A stretch of 64,000 bases of DNA from assembly GCA_016858145.1 (NCBI GenBank), contig JAEHOE010000089.1, positions 496,001 to 560,000 on the forward strand, in the 5' to 3' direction. Every line of letters starts with the position of its first letter. The stretch's first letter is position 1. The position numbers were made by a program, and so were the translations under genes. Below the pieces are notes generated by a model. It saw only the letters and a program-made list of their open reading frames with translations, searched no databases and had not been told where the DNA came from. The DNA is from Edaphochlamys debaryana. Its lineage: Eukaryota > Chlorophyta > Chlorophyceae > Chlamydomonadales. Below are positions 46,873 to 59,102 of this stretch, piece after piece.

Positions 46873-49418
46873 TTAGTCCGAGCGGGTGGCGGCCACGGGG
46901 CCCACGAGGGGTGCGGGCGGCACCGGCACAAGCGCCGCCGAGGCCTGGCGCCGCGCGTGCTCCTCCAGTTGCTCAAACACCATCTCGCCCACCTGCAGCG
47001 GGAAACGAGGCAGGGTGAGGGCAGGGTGAGGAGCATAAAAATACAGAAACCCGACCAACCCCCACCCATACAGCCAGGGCTTGTGATCGCCTTGCCCACC
47101 TGACACCCCTCACATCCACACCGCGCGCAACCAGTGCTGCCCCTTCCGGCTGTTCCGCCCGCCCGCCCTGGCGCCGTTAGCCCGCCCCCGTCCGCTGTCG
47201 CCCCGATCCACATCCGTGGTGGCACGCCCGCCGCCGCCGCCCGCCCGCCACCCCCGCCACCACCAGCCGCGGCCGCGCAGTGGCCCCACCTGGCGACAAG
47301 GTGCACACGCCAAGCCCCCGATTTGGTGCATCGATCCCCATCATCAACCCCACCCTTTGCATACCCGACAGAACGGGTCTGAGACTCCCTCGCACATATA
47401 TTCCCACCCCGCCAATTTAATGTTGCTGCCCCTTTACCAGCACACCCCATTTTCCCGCTGCCTTATCGCCGCTACCTGCCCCTATTTCCCCCCCGCCCAT
47501 CCAACCACCCCCGGCCCCACCTCGAAGTGGTCGAAGTGGCCGTCGTGGTGCAGGCGCTGCGCATACTCATAGCCCAGCTGCATGATGTGCTTCACCTCCT
47601 CGTACTGCTTGAGCGACAGCATGTCCATGCGGCCTGGCGGGAGGGAGGGGCGGCGGTTAAGTCCAGTCTCGACGCCCGGGAGGGGCAACGCTGTCTCAGC
47701 CATGTGTCTTCAGCTCCCACTGATTACCAGAATCAACATTTCACAAGACGCCCACCCTTCTCCCCCTCACCCTTGCGCACGAGCTTGGTGTCCATGAAGT
47801 AGTCAAAGATGATGGCCGAGCCGCCCGCCTTGAGCAGCTCAGAGTTGTCTGTTGGGGGGCAGAGGGGATATGAGAAGCGGTGAGTCCAGCTGGTGTGCTC
47901 ATACCCACACCCTCAGCCCGCTTGACAGACACGCTCAGCCCCCCAACTTTGCGTTCCCGCTCCCTCAGTGCACCCACCCACCCACCCCTCCTCCACCGCC
48001 CACCCCTGCCCTCACCGTTGTAGAAGAAGTCCGGGAAGGAGCCGTCCACGCAGTACTTGCCACGGCAGTGCCGAGCAAACTTCAGGTCCAGCAGCATGGG
48101 GATGTGCGCCGAGGCCATGGCGCAGTTGATCAGGTCCTGCTTATCCACAAAGTCCGAATGCCCGACCTGCAAGCGCGTTAGAATGCAACATTCAGCGAGC
48201 CTGCGCCATGCAAGTGAAGCCCTGCGACTGCTAGACACGGGGAGAAACCACCGGTCGGGTCCTGGAGACAGGGGGGCAAGGACTTCGCACGGACAGTGGG
48301 ACACACCTGAGCCATGTTGGGCAGAGTCGTGACAACGATGGTGATCTTGCCCCTGTGGATAGGACAGGGGGCGAGGGGCGCGAGACATGGTCAGGGGGAA
48401 GCGGTGCAGGGGGGGAACCTCGTGTCGATCGGAGGGGTCGCCGGCACGTGCGTGTGGGCGTTTGTGACGCCGCATGGCCCGTGACGACTGCAACAGCCAG
48501 GCCGGCCGTTGAGAGCTTAGCTCGCAGCGCCGGAACGCAATGGAATGCTCGCTAAGCACCCCTGGGGACGACGTAGGCCCGAGGAGGCAAGGGATCGCCG
48601 CAACACGCACCTGCAACGTTCCGCGGCGTCCGCAGGCAGAAGGTCGTCGAGCCACTCCTCGATAAGCTTCCCCCAGATGCCGACAAAGCCGAGCGGCCGC
48701 TCCCAGATGCCGTACTTCACCGAGAGGTCGTAGGCGCGCTGCAGCACGGTGTCGGCCGGCACCCCGCAGCATGCGAGAACCGCCGCGAGCGCACCGCCGC
48801 TGGCACCCGCCATCGGCGTGTTGGTGAGGTCGTAGCGCTCGGCGAGGTACTTCATGGCACCAAGCTGCGCGGGCGGGAAGGATGTTGCCGTTTCAAGTGT
48901 GTGCCGAAGCAACGTAGTCACAAAGCAAACACACCTGCCAGAAGAAGAAGATGCCTGCTCCAGCCCAGGACAGCGTCGTGGCCTTGGTCTTGGCGCTCAC
49001 TGCGTGCGGTCGGAAGCCAAGCGGGCGGCAATCGGGTCAGTGGATGTGCGCTCACGCCCTGGCCGCCCCTACGTGCGACACCGGTCCCATATCACTGTTG
49101 ACTCCATATCGTAACGCACGACACGGTCGGCCAAGCCCTCGGGCGCGCACGGAACAGACTCGAAGGCCAATCTCGCTCAGACCTACCTCGCGGCTCAGCG
49201 CTGAGCATCCCAGCAGGAGCCGGCAGCGTTGCAGCAGCCTCGTTCTGGAAGCTCACGACGGTCCGCGGGCGCTGAGCTGCCGGTGACGCGTTGAGGCGAG
49301 GAGCTGCTGCCCGCCGGCCCGTCGCCCGAGTCGGAGGGAGCACCGCGCGGGCCGCGCCCGAAGTGGAGGTGGCCAGGCCGCTCTGCTGGCGCTGGTGCAT
49401 CTGACAAGTCCGCTGCAT
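46873..49418 (-). CDS. Patatin-like phospholipase / lipid acyl hydrolase, likely plastid-targeted
   Basis: Eight exons: 49418-49187, 48999-48935, 48864-48611, 48352-48307, 48166-48016, 47848-47771, 47633-47521 and 46992-46873, giving 352 aa; all phases fit. Patatin-like enzymes release fatty acids from glycerolipids using a Ser-Asp dyad. LSWAGAGIFFFWQLGAMKYL gives the oxyanion-hole region. MAGASGGALAAVLA carries the nucleophile in a GxSxG motif (GASGG). VDGSFPDFF supplies the catalytic Asp (DG motif). The first ~75 residues are rich in Ala, Arg, Ser and Thr with almost no acids, as in a chloroplast transit peptide. A second in-frame ATG at 49400 is possible. A role in membrane lipid turnover is inferred from the family only. 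Confidence 0.88.
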
Positions 49419-51393
49419 CTTGATGCGCGTGAGGCCTACGCCCTGCTGTTGCACAAGTGATTGATTGAGCGTCCGCGGTCAACGCAGGCTACTTAGCTGC
49501 TCAGGTGTCTAGGGCTTCGCTTCGGGATGGGCGTCGGGGGTGGTAGCGCTTGCTCGTGCGCGTGTGTGTTCGTGAGGATCAGCGGAGGGCTTTGGTGAGA
49601 GGCAACCCCAGTTTGGAGCTGGCGAAGTAGCGGATAGCTAGGCTATCGCTTATTGCGGTGTGTCAGCTCAAGCCCGTTGCGGCCCATAAAGCCCCAGGCC
49701 GGTCCCATCGCGGTCCCATTCCGATGCGAGACAGGACACGCGCCCACCGCCCAGCTGCCCCCTGGCCCCCCGGGGCCTCTCCGACCCGGCTAAGCCTAAT
49801 GTGCACTTGAAATATCGCTCATGGAAGACCCGCAAGCGCAGCCTCCGCAGAGGCCCCGGCAATGCTTCTGTGCAGACGTGCCCGCCGACATGGCGCAAGT
49901 GCCCGTGCTCTCGCGGTTTCGCGCGCGCGCTGGCTGCTTGGCAGCCGCCGCAGCAGCCCAAGCAGCAAATAGGACTCTATACTATCCAGTGCAGGATGTG
50001 GCCCGCAAGCTGGGCAAGCGCACGCGATGACGCTCCTCGCGCGCCGCTCAGCCCGCGAATCGGCCCAGCTCATCCGGCTCCCCCGCTTTCCCCCCCCCCC
50101 GCTGCGCTTCGTTGACGTCTTCTTACCCCCCCCCCTGCAGCATGCCAACAGCGAAGGCTAACGTTTGCCGCTGCTCAGCCGCATCCCGGCGAACGTCGTG
50201 CACGATGTGCTAGGGCTGTTGAATGCGCACTCCAGTAAGAAGAGTCATGAGACCCCAACACCTACGTTTGCAACCCCCCGCAAGACGCAGTCTCGAAGGG
50301 CTAGAGGGCTTGGAGCTCCTCTCAGTATCCATGCGCTGGCAAGCCAGAGGCAACCATCCTGGGAAAGCCCTGCGTGCTGGCGTGTATCGGGGTGGACTCG
50401 GCAGCCAGACTTCTGCGCAGTCTGCACAGGAGGAATCAGGGGGATTAGGCCTGGCTGCACGTCAGGCGGGCCGCGTATAGACGTCTGCCAGTCGGCATCA
50501 CGCACGCAAAACCGCACAGCGGGTAGCAAATTACAAGTTGCCAAGGTACATGGCGGCACTCGTGGCCGCGGCCGGGTCGCGCGTTCGTGCTGCGGCGAGG
50601 GCAGGCCCTGGGGCGCCCTGCACGCCACTCCAGGCACCCACCAACCCCGCACGCACCTTCCACGCGAGCCCACATCATGCTACACATGAAGAGACCCACC
50701 CGTACAAGGATTTAAGGTCTGTCGTTATGCCCAAAGACTTTGTCAAAGACCCAAGACCGAGTCATAGAGCATTGGGGGCCACAATCGAGGGATATATGCA
50801 AACAGGCTTCGGTACACGCCGCAACACGACAGCGCGCGAGCCCCTCGTGTCAGGCAACGGGGCGGTACCCCTTGCCTACCCCTTGTAAATGCATAGCGTT
50901 GTGTCCCATCATCCACCGATACCATGCCCAACCACCACCCACCCACCCGAACACCAAAAGCCACCAGTACAAAGACGTCGGTCGGGTGCTGCCTTCGCAC
51001 GCAGACCCTGGGGCCGTAGCTCATATCCGAGCCGCCCACTTGTGCCATCTGATTATGGTTTTGCGCCAGCCCGCTTTGTCGAACCAAGATGAAGAAGCGT
51101 CCACACGAGCGGCAGTCACCCGCTCCAGTCACCTTCCGTGCTCATCCACCAGCGCCGTGCCTCACTCACTAACAAACGACCCTCGGCCTACCAGAGCCCT
51201 CGAGCTGTGCGGCGTAGCCATGCCTAGCTCCCGCCCACAAGCCACACGCGCGAGGCATGAGCACGCTCAGCCCATCCTGAAGGACCCGTAGGCCCCTCCC
51301 CACACGAACATACTAGCTACAAGAACCGAAGACGCGACAAATTCTGACGCAAGTCCGGTCCGTGGGCCCCTCGAGAGTCGCGTCCAGCGTCAG
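49419..51393. other. Intergenic region; one weak small frame
   Basis: Between the 5' end of the patatin-like gene and the 3' end of the small gene. A 69-codon + strand frame at 49821-50030 (starting MEDPQAQPPQRP, ending QDVARKLGKRTR) has a plausible start and mixed composition, but no recognised domain. I would not call it a gene without transcript evidence. Nothing else is supported. Confidence 0.35.
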
Positions 51394-52440
51394 TTAGGCC
51401 ACGGTGGTCTCCTCCGAGGGCAGGGGCGGCAGGGGCTTGAAGAGGATGTTGCCCTGCATCGAAGTTTCGGGGAGGGGGCACAGCTGAGACCCGTCTGTCC
51501 AAACCCACATGACTCGCATCAAGGGAGCGCCGCCATCAGGAGGGCTATGCTCCACCCGCTGGCACGGCCCCGCTGTCAGCCCTCTGCCCCACCCTTGGTA
51601 CCCCTGTGCCACACCTTGTGGCCATGCTGCTTGCCAATGCCAGCGTCCCCTGGCCGCCCCGAAAGAGAGCGTGGCTCCCCGCTGCTGGTCCTCCCACTCA
51701 GCGTGCGTGTGCGTTGCGAGACCTGACGACCAGCCTGCGCCTGCGTGGGATGCCCGCGTGGAGGGGAGGAGGAACTTTCAAGCTTTGCGACCAGCGAAGC
51801 AGACCCCGAGGCAACGACCGTGCAGCAAGCAGCCACGGGCCAGGGTTCCTTCAAGGCCAGGGTCACGGCAGGTGCGGAAGCATATGAACTTGTGCCCTCG
51901 GCCAGCCCCGGCAGCAGTGCCGGCAGCAGCGCCCACGCAGGGCAGAACACCAGCTGACTCCTGGCACCCCTTGATAGCAAGTAAGCAAGTCGGGGGCCGC
52001 GGCGTTGCGAACGACGTCCGAGTTTGATGCTGCCGTCGGATAAAGCCGCTGTGGTTGCACTCCCAAGCCCGTCGCCTTCAAAGCCTGAAGGAGCGCGATG
52101 GCTACCGAAAAGCACCACTCTTCCAAGCGGGGGTCTCTCGCAGCTTCATTTCGGGGCTTACCGGCAGGTTCGTCGGAGAGGCTGGGCGCTTCCCATAGCT
52201 GTAGGTGGGGTTGAGAGCCTGCAACAGAAGAGCACGGCCGGGTTCGCAGAGGGTTCTCCAAGGAGAACAATGCGGTCTTCCACGGCAGCTGCGGCCCAGC
52301 GCGAGGCCGCGCTCGCGCGGTAGACCCACCGCTTGGAAGCGCTTCATAGCCATGACCACGTTCCCAAACAGCTTCCAGCGCGCCTGGTTGGCCGCGTGCT
52401 TCTTGCCGGACTCAGTGCGCTCTTTGCCCTCAACGTCCAT
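51394..52440 (-). CDS. Small 75-aa protein of unknown function
   Basis: Three exons, all phase 0: 52440-52330, 52218-52162 and 51453-51394. The first encodes MDVEGKERTESGKKHAANQA and continues RWKLFGNVVMAMKRFQA; the second encodes ALNPTYSYGKRPASPTNLP; the third ends LPPLPSEETTVA and stop. The protein is charged, has no signal peptide or membrane segment, and ends in a Pro-rich tail. I do not recognise a family. Short basic proteins with a YG.RP.SPT-like stretch occur among ciliary microtubule-associated proteins, but that is only a guess. An extra phase-0 exon inside the 708-bp second intron cannot be excluded. Strict phase agreement and good donors (GTGGGT, GTAAGC) are the main support. Confidence 0.5.
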
Positions 52441-54230
52441 GGCTGCGATGCTTGTAATTGATGTCAGTGATTTGGTGTGCGAAAGTGTGCAAGCGAGCTA
52501 ATGACTCTTGGTCGCCGACGGGGCCAGGCCTGAAGGCAGGTGATGGAGCTCGTGGAATCTTTTCGCGGCGCCGTGGCCCTCGTGCGCAGTCGTCGACAGT
52601 TCTCGGCCAAACGCTTTGCTTGGCAGCTAGGCAACGCAACGTCCTGTGCTGCGCGTGACAGACAGGCCAGGACTCGGGGCCGCCCGCACGAACCTGCGCT
52701 GGACGACACCGCCGTCTCGGCGCCACCCCGCGGCAGCTGCCCGGGGCTGTCGCAGCCCTCCTCAACATCAAGACGCCCCTCCCTCCTCCGAAACCCAACG
52801 AGCGCGTCGTCACTTTGCTGCAGCAGAAAGTCCTTGATGCCGCGGCCGCATCACGGGCCGTTCCGAGAGAGGTTCCGAACCGTCGCCCCGGTTGGTGCCA
52901 CTTCTCACATCGGTGGTTACACTACCAAATCCTCTGCCCTCTGCCCACGGGGCCCTGCCCGCTGGGCCTGCCTAAGCTACGCCTCCTCGCAGGCGGCGGT
53001 AGAACACTCGTACATGCGGAACGCACACATCAGCCTCCAGGCCGCACTGGGAGCGGGCGGGCTGGGGCAGGGCAGGTGAACCCCGGGGGCAAAGGCAATG
53101 TGTCTGCACCCCTCCGCTGCTCTGCAAACGCCCCTCTTCAGATGTCTCTGCCCCCACAATCCTGTTGTCATTGCCCCCTCCCTCCCCTTGCCCCGCATAA
53201 CGGGCTACTATCGGGCTGCTGGCTTCCGTGTCTGCATGGATGCAGACCCCAGCACCCCACACGCAACCCGGGCCCTCCTGGGAGCTAGGACTGACGGCCG
53301 TGCGGCGCGTGCCCCATGCATGCACTGACCCAGAGGCTTCATGTCGCCCCCATCTGTGCCCTTTCATCACCTGGAGCCGAGCGCAACCTCGTTGTGCTTC
53401 GGTCACCGCGGTTGAGCGGTTCCCAGCCAGATGTGCCCCCGCAGTCTGCCGGTGCTTGCCATGGCCCCTGCACGCTTCTTGCCCCTACGCACCGCAGCCC
53501 GTGCCACCCGCGCTGCCACGCAATAACCCCTGCGCAGTGCCGTACTCATGCCTGCAGCCGTGAGGCCTGCAATACCCTGAGCCTCCGCCGCCCATCACGC
53601 ACGCCCTCCATGCGTCAAAACTGCCCCATGGCATCGCCATCCGCTATCCGCTTTCAGTTGTCAGCCTCCAGTGCTTTGCCCGGTACCCAGCTTGCAGCTA
53701 CGCACATACGACTTCCCCTGCTGGCTAAATCTAAGCAGCGGACACGCGTCCCTAGTATCCCTGCACTCACATGATGCTACACAGTCTAGCCTACAAGCAT
53801 GCATCCTTTCACATTGCCGCTGCCATCCCTTTTACTCAGTCGTATGAGCTGGCCTGCTCTCACCGCTGCGCCGAAGGTCCGGTTCCTGCTGTTTGCTGCA
53901 CTGCGCCAAGCGTCCCCGATTCACCCATGATTCCCGAGCCCAAGAAGCCATCCCTTGCCACACATCTCTCTCTTCAAGGCGCCCTCTCTCCATCCTCTCC
54001 TGCCTCGGCATGCCTTGCCGGTGCAGCTGGCTCGCCCCGGCTGCTGCCAGCGGTGCGCGCGGCGGGGGACGGTCGGCAGCGGCGCACTGCCCCCCCACCA
54101 GGCCCCGCCCGCGCAGGGCCCCGCCCCTCCAGGGGCCCAGCCGCCCCCCAGGACGCGCAGTCCCCATGGCCAACGGTACCACCCCATCCTGCCTCGCCAC
54201 GCTTGCCACCGCCCCTGGCCCACGGCCCCG
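52441..54230. other. Intergenic region, no gene recognised
   Basis: Upstream of the small gene and downstream of the acetyltransferase gene. Open frames here are short or overlapping on both strands. I found no motif, RNA gene or element ends. Confidence 0.4.
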
Positions 54231-54960
54231 CCTACGCCTGCCCTGCTGGCGGGTCGCTGAACCCCGCTGGGGCGCCCGCGGGGGCCTGCGCCTCTGCTGC
54301 AGCCAGCTCTGCCAGTGCCGGTACGTGTGCCCCCGCTGCTATGTGAGCGCAGCCGAGCGGCGGCGCAGGGCCCGGCTCCTCCAGCTTAGTCGGGTTGGAT
54401 GCGACAGTGGCGTCCGTGGCGTCCGTGGCGTCCGTTTCCGCGTTGGCTTGCGGTGCGTTGGAGCTCACGCACATCGCCGATGCCTGGCAGGCCGACGAGA
54501 GCAGCAGCGCGGGCCCTGCCGGTGCACCTCTTGACTCAGGCCCGCACCGAGGGTTGGCCGCCTGGGGCTCTGGCGCTTCTGCCAGCGCAGCAGGGGCATG
54601 GAGCTGGGGCTCCTGCGGGGCAGGGCATGGGGCATGGGGCTCCGCGCCCTCCACCGCCGCCGCCGCTGCCGGCTCGTGCAGCCCACCAGCGGCTTGGGAC
54701 TCAGGCGGCGCCGCTGGGGCTCTGCGGCATCGACGATCGCCGCCGCCGCCGCCGCCGGCTCCGCCAGCGCAGCAGCGGCATGGGCCTGAGGCGGTGCCGC
54801 CTGGGGCTCTGCGGCGGCGCCCGCCGCCGCTGACGGCTCCGCCAGGGCACCCCCACAGCCGGCCGCTCCACACGTGGGGGACTGTGAGACGAAGGCCATG
54901 GGCTCAGTGCCCTGGGGGGCGTCTAGGTCCATCGCTCGGGGCTCTGCGGCCTCCACCGCC

Positions 54961-54991
<31 letters not shown>

Positions 54992-55115
54992 GCTGGTAGG
55001 GGCGAGGCGGCGGCAGCAGCCCAGCCGCACCCGTGGCCTCCGGCTGACCGCAGGGCGCCTGCTGCAACACCCCCAACTCGCCGACCCCATCCATTGCTTC
55101 AGCTGTTACCCCCAG
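54231..55115 (-). other. Ala/Pro-rich coding-like sequence after the NAA40-like stop
   Basis: Past the NAA40-like stop codon the minus strand stays open in one frame (55094-54465) rich in AEPQ/AAA. A second, shifted frame (54873-54232) then has the same AEP-rich style and ends ...PPAGQA with a stop. It contains a 9-bp tandem repeat reading DATDATDAT (54409-54440). It could be further tail sequence of the same gene through a skipped stop or intron, a pseudogenised extension, or simply biased DNA. Confidence 0.4.
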
Positions 55116-58100
55116 CTAGTGCGTTGGCGGCGGCGGGAGCGGGAGCGGTGGGCTGGCGGCGGCCGTGGCCTGCAGTGGGGCGCCGGCATCCAGCGTCGGT
55201 CCCACCCCCACGACTGCCAGCGCTGTGGGATCCGGCGGTGGGCCGAGGGGCGTAGCGTCTACTTCCATCGGTCCGGCGCCCGCCGGCCAACCGCATGCAG
55301 ACCCGCCCGCGAGCTCCAACGGAGGCCGGAGGTCCTGCTCCCTTGCCGCCGCCGTGGCCAGCTCTCCAGAGCCGCCTCCCAGCACCGGCCCCACAGGCGG
55401 CAGGGCGCTCGCTAGCGGCGCGGGGCTGGGGCTCCGTTGGGGCGGACGGCCAAGCGGACTCGGTCCCTGCCGGTGCCCCTGCTCCAGCCCCTGCCCGAGC
55501 CCCGAGACCGACCCGGGCCCCTGCTCGGGCTCAGAGCTGCGCGGGCGCTTGCTGCCCACAGAGCCGTCCAGCGGCGGGACGGAACCGCTGCGGTGCGGCC
55601 CCGACCAGAAGGACGGGGGCGGGTGGGGGCCGCCGCTCTGGAGCGGAGGGGGGGCAGGGGAAGGCGTGCGCTGCGCGCCCGGAAGCGGCCGCGCCTCCCC
55701 CTGGCCATGCGGCCCCTCCGCCCCGTCCTGACCCGGTGGCGAGCCCTGCCCGTACCCCAGCCCCTCCTGCATCGCCTCGACTTGCTCCTGAGCCTGCGTC
55801 TGCACCTGCCCCACTGCCCTCTCCCGCTGCGGCTGTGCTCGCTCCGGCCCCTCGCAAGCTCGCTCCGGCCCCTCCACCACTCTCCTTAGCGCCTCCCCCT
55901 GCGGTGATGCTCCTCCCAGTCCAGGGGCGCCAAGGGAGAGGTCGGCCCCGCCGCAGGCGCCACCGGCCGCCTCGCCGCACGTCCCCCCGACCGATTGCGG
56001 CTCTCCGTCCGTCTGGCTGTAGCTGCGCTTGAGGGGCAACGACAGCGGCAGCGGCAGGGGCAGGGGCAGCGCTAGCGATTGGGGCGGGGATGGGTGGCCA
56101 ACAGTGTCCGGCTGCTGACCACCCGCCAGAGCCGCGGCTACCGCTGGCCCGTGTTCGGGTTCCGGAGGCAGCGACCGGCCGCAGTCCCCGGGCTCCGGCG
56201 GCGGCAGGGGCTGTCCCGGGGGGTCTGCGGCCTCGCCTTCCACGCCTTCCCCAGCCAAGAGCTGCTGCCTGTGTGGTGACAGCAGCGGCGGCTGCGGTGG
56301 CGGTGACAGCTGCGGTTGCCGGGGCGGTGACATCAGCGACGGCTGCAGTGGAGGCAGTAGCGGTGGCGGGGGCGGTGACACTAGTGAGGGCTGCGGTGGT
56401 GGCAGGAGCGGTTGCGGAGGCGGCGGCAGCAGCGACGGCTGCGGCTGCTGCTCTGGCCCCGGCGCCGCCGTGGGCGCCGCCAGTGGCTCGTCCAGCTCCT
56501 CGGGGCCCTGCGGCGGCTGCGGCGGGGACACGCCCGCCCCCGGCTCGTGCTCCTCCGCGGCCGGCGGCGGCGGCGGCTGCTCCGAGTCCCGGGTCCGGAG
56601 CGCCGCCGGGCTCCGACCCCGCGCCTCAAACCCGCTCATCCGTGCCTCCGCCGCCTCTGCTGCCGCCACGGTCTCGGCCCGCTGGGCCTGCGGCACTGGC
56701 AGTGCCTGGCCGGGTGCCTCTGGGGCGGTCTTGCACATGATCAGGTACCCCGCCCCGCCCTCCTGGAAAGCGGGGCTGCCCTCCGCCGGCCCACCCCGCT
56801 CCACCGGCGCCTCAACCGCCGCGCCGCCGTTGGCCGTTGCGACGGTCCCGACGGTTCCAACCGCTGCGCCGGTTGGCGCGGCGGTTGGGAGTTGCGTGAC
56901 GGGCGACGTCTCGTCCAGGCGGTAGCCCAGGCGCGTGTAGAAGGCAACCGCCGGGCGGTTGTCCGTGAACACGGTGAGCATGACCTTCCTCATGCCAGCG
57001 GCCCAGGCCTGCAGCCAGAGGGTGTGCCAGTCGCGAGCGGGGAGGGACCGCTGGTTGAGGTGCGCGCCTGCTTGCTTGCCAGCCCCACAAGCTCGCCGGC
57101 AGCCCCGCACGTCTCATAGCTGGTTCACCTCTTGCCCCCCTGACCCGCAAAGCCCGCCCCTCCCACCCGAGCTTGCGGCCCTGTGCGCACGCTCCCGCCT
57201 ACAGCCCCCCCCCCAGCCCCCTCTGCGCCCCCCTTCCCCTGGCCAGCTCGCCAGCTCTCACGAAGCCTGCCCTTATTCCCTCCCCTCCCCTCCTCCGCCA
57301 TCTGCCCCCACCCCTCCCGGCCCCTTCACCAGCTGCTGCAGCTGGGGCTCGCGCCCAGTGAGCCGCCTCACGCAAAGCCTGCCCATCCCTCCCCTCACAC
57401 AGTCACAGCCCCCCCTGCCCCCACACCTCCCGGCCCCCCACCCCCCCCTGCCCCCTCACCAGCTGCTCCAGGGCCTCCATCAGCTCACGGCCCAGGCCCC
57501 GGCCCTGCGCGCCGCGGACGACCTGGGGGCAGCAGAGGGGGGGGGGCGGGTGAGGCACAAAACGCCGGCCCCCCTGCCTGCTCCTCGCTGGATAGCAGCG
57601 GCGTGCCACGGTTGAGGCCAGGCATTGCCTTGGCTGACCGTGCCCCGACCCCATCACAGCCCCTGCCCGTTTCCCTCGCCACCCGCCCCCGCCCCCCCAC
57701 CCCCACACCTGCAGCTCGTAGCAGTAGGCCACCGGGTCGCCCTCCACCTCCTCAAACCTGGGAGGGGGGAAGAAGGAAGGGAGGGGAGGGGTGTGTTTTC
57801 GCGCGGGAAACGATAAGACGGCGGCCGGCGAGCCCGACGCGCGGGAGGGAAGGGGGGACGCGGGGGAAGGGGCCTGGCGCGGCGATGCGGCCCTGGTACG
57901 GCAATATGGAGGGGATGCTACCGGACTCGGCAAGACGGCTGAGCGTGCTGGACCAGCCGCCTCCCGAGGCCCCAGCGGTCCTGGCGACCGGGGCTCTGCG
58001 CTTCCGCCCGCCCGCTCCCCGGGGCATGCCCTACGGACGAACCGCTCCCCAGCCCCCGCTCCGCCCCGCGCTCCCGCCCCCTGTCGTTCCGCCCGACCCC

Positions 58101-59102
58101 GCAACCCCCCCCTGCACAGCCCCGCTCCCCCCTGCACAGCCCCGAGCCGCAGCCCCGCGCCGCACCGGTAGTTGATGTACGCCAGCGGGGTGCGGCCAGG
58201 CGCGGCATCCCGTGCCACCAGGAAGCGAGAGAAGCGCTGCGGAGGGCACACATAGGGCCAGGAGGAGCCAGGATGCGGTGTCGAGGGCCGCGAGGTTGAG
58301 GAGCAACTGGCCGCGAGGTTGAGGAGCAACTGGCCGCGAGGTTGAGGAGCAACTGGCAGATACAGCCCGTCTCTGCACCCAGCCAACCCGGTATCAGCAT
58401 GCCCGGCTGTGCGGGCACTGCCGGGCTCCCGTGCCCAGGCTTTGTCCGTGCCCAGGCCATGGTCGGCTGGATGGGTCTGACTGGGTCTGACTCACCGACT
58501 TGAGCTGCTTTCGCTTCTTGGCGTCGCTCCAGCCCCACACACGCTCATACAGGGCGTGCATGTTCTCCCTGCGCAGTGGCAAGGGGTGGTCAGACGGCTG
58601 GCCCGAGAGCAGATGCGTCCTCAGTGGGGCATAAGCCAACAGGAGAGAAATGGGGGGGAGGGGAAGCTCGCACCTGCAGACGTCCAGGCACCAATCGTGC
58701 AGCTCCTTGGGCATGGCGTCGGCATGGAAGTGGCAGACCTGGTGCGACCGTCCGTTGGAGCCGCATTGTTGGCCCCAAGCCACCAGGTTCTCCAAGGGAT
58801 CCTTGAGCTGCGCAGGGCGGTCGCGGGGGAAGGGGGGGCTGGATGGTGCAACTACAGAGGCGCCACGAGCAGGAGGGGTAGAGGAGTCCGTTCGGCAAAA
58901 AGCCACAGGCAGGGACATGGGAGTCGGCCGACCCGGCTTGACCCACCTCGCGGGCCTTCCGGAGAATCGCCCTCACAAGCGCCAGCTTGCGGCCGACCTG
59001 TAGAAGTGACAGGGAGCGCCTCTTGGTGCCTGGCACAGAAGCCGAATTCTTGCTTCGCGTCAACTGACCGCCCCCGTCGAAAGCTATCTAGGGTCATACC
59101 AT
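55116..59102 (-). CDS. NAA40/NatD-like histone N-terminal acetyltransferase with ~540-aa tail
   Basis: Eight exons: 59102-59100 (the ATG alone), 58997-58947, 58807-58674, 58568-58496, 58236-58166, 57757-57709, 57522-57460 and 57008-55116, giving 778 aa with consistent phases. NAA40 acetylates the N-terminus of histones H4 and H2A. Matching blocks are the M(V)GRK start, NMHALYERVWGW, AYINYRFEEVEGDPVAYCYELQ, the acetyl-CoA loop VVRGAQGRGLGRELM, KVMLTVFTDNRPAVAFYTR, LGYRLDETSP and GYLIMCK. The enzyme domain ends near residue 240, the usual NAA40 length. Everything after it is low-complexity Pro/Gln/Gly/Ala sequence. The start is inferred: no other in-frame ATG follows the upstream stop. The gene is divergent from tRNase Z. 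Family call is strong; the tail and exon 1 need transcript support. Confidence 0.83.
57796..57845 (-). repeat. Dispersed intronic repeat, subfamily II, copy in NAA40-like intron 5
   Basis: On the minus strand CGTCGGGCTCGCCGGCCGCC then GTCTTATCGTTTCCCGCGCG, near the 3' end of the host intron. Same order and orientation relative to the gene as the copies at 13385 and 38225. Confidence 0.75.
58285..58353. repeat. 23-bp tandem repeat x3 in NAA40-like intron 4
   Basis: Three identical units beginning GCCGCGAGGTTGAGGAGCAA, at 58285, 58308 and 58331. Lies within the intron between exons 4 and 5. Confidence 0.9.

Noticed and set aside
49821..50030. A 69-codon + strand frame as a gene
   Set aside because: There is no domain, splice context or comparison to support it; described only as a weak frame in the region entry.
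55116..57008. Calling the acetyltransferase a bacterial-type GNAT of unknown role
   Set aside because: The YCYELQ, MRKVMLTVF and DETSP blocks plus the NMHALYERVWGW segment match NAA40 specifically.
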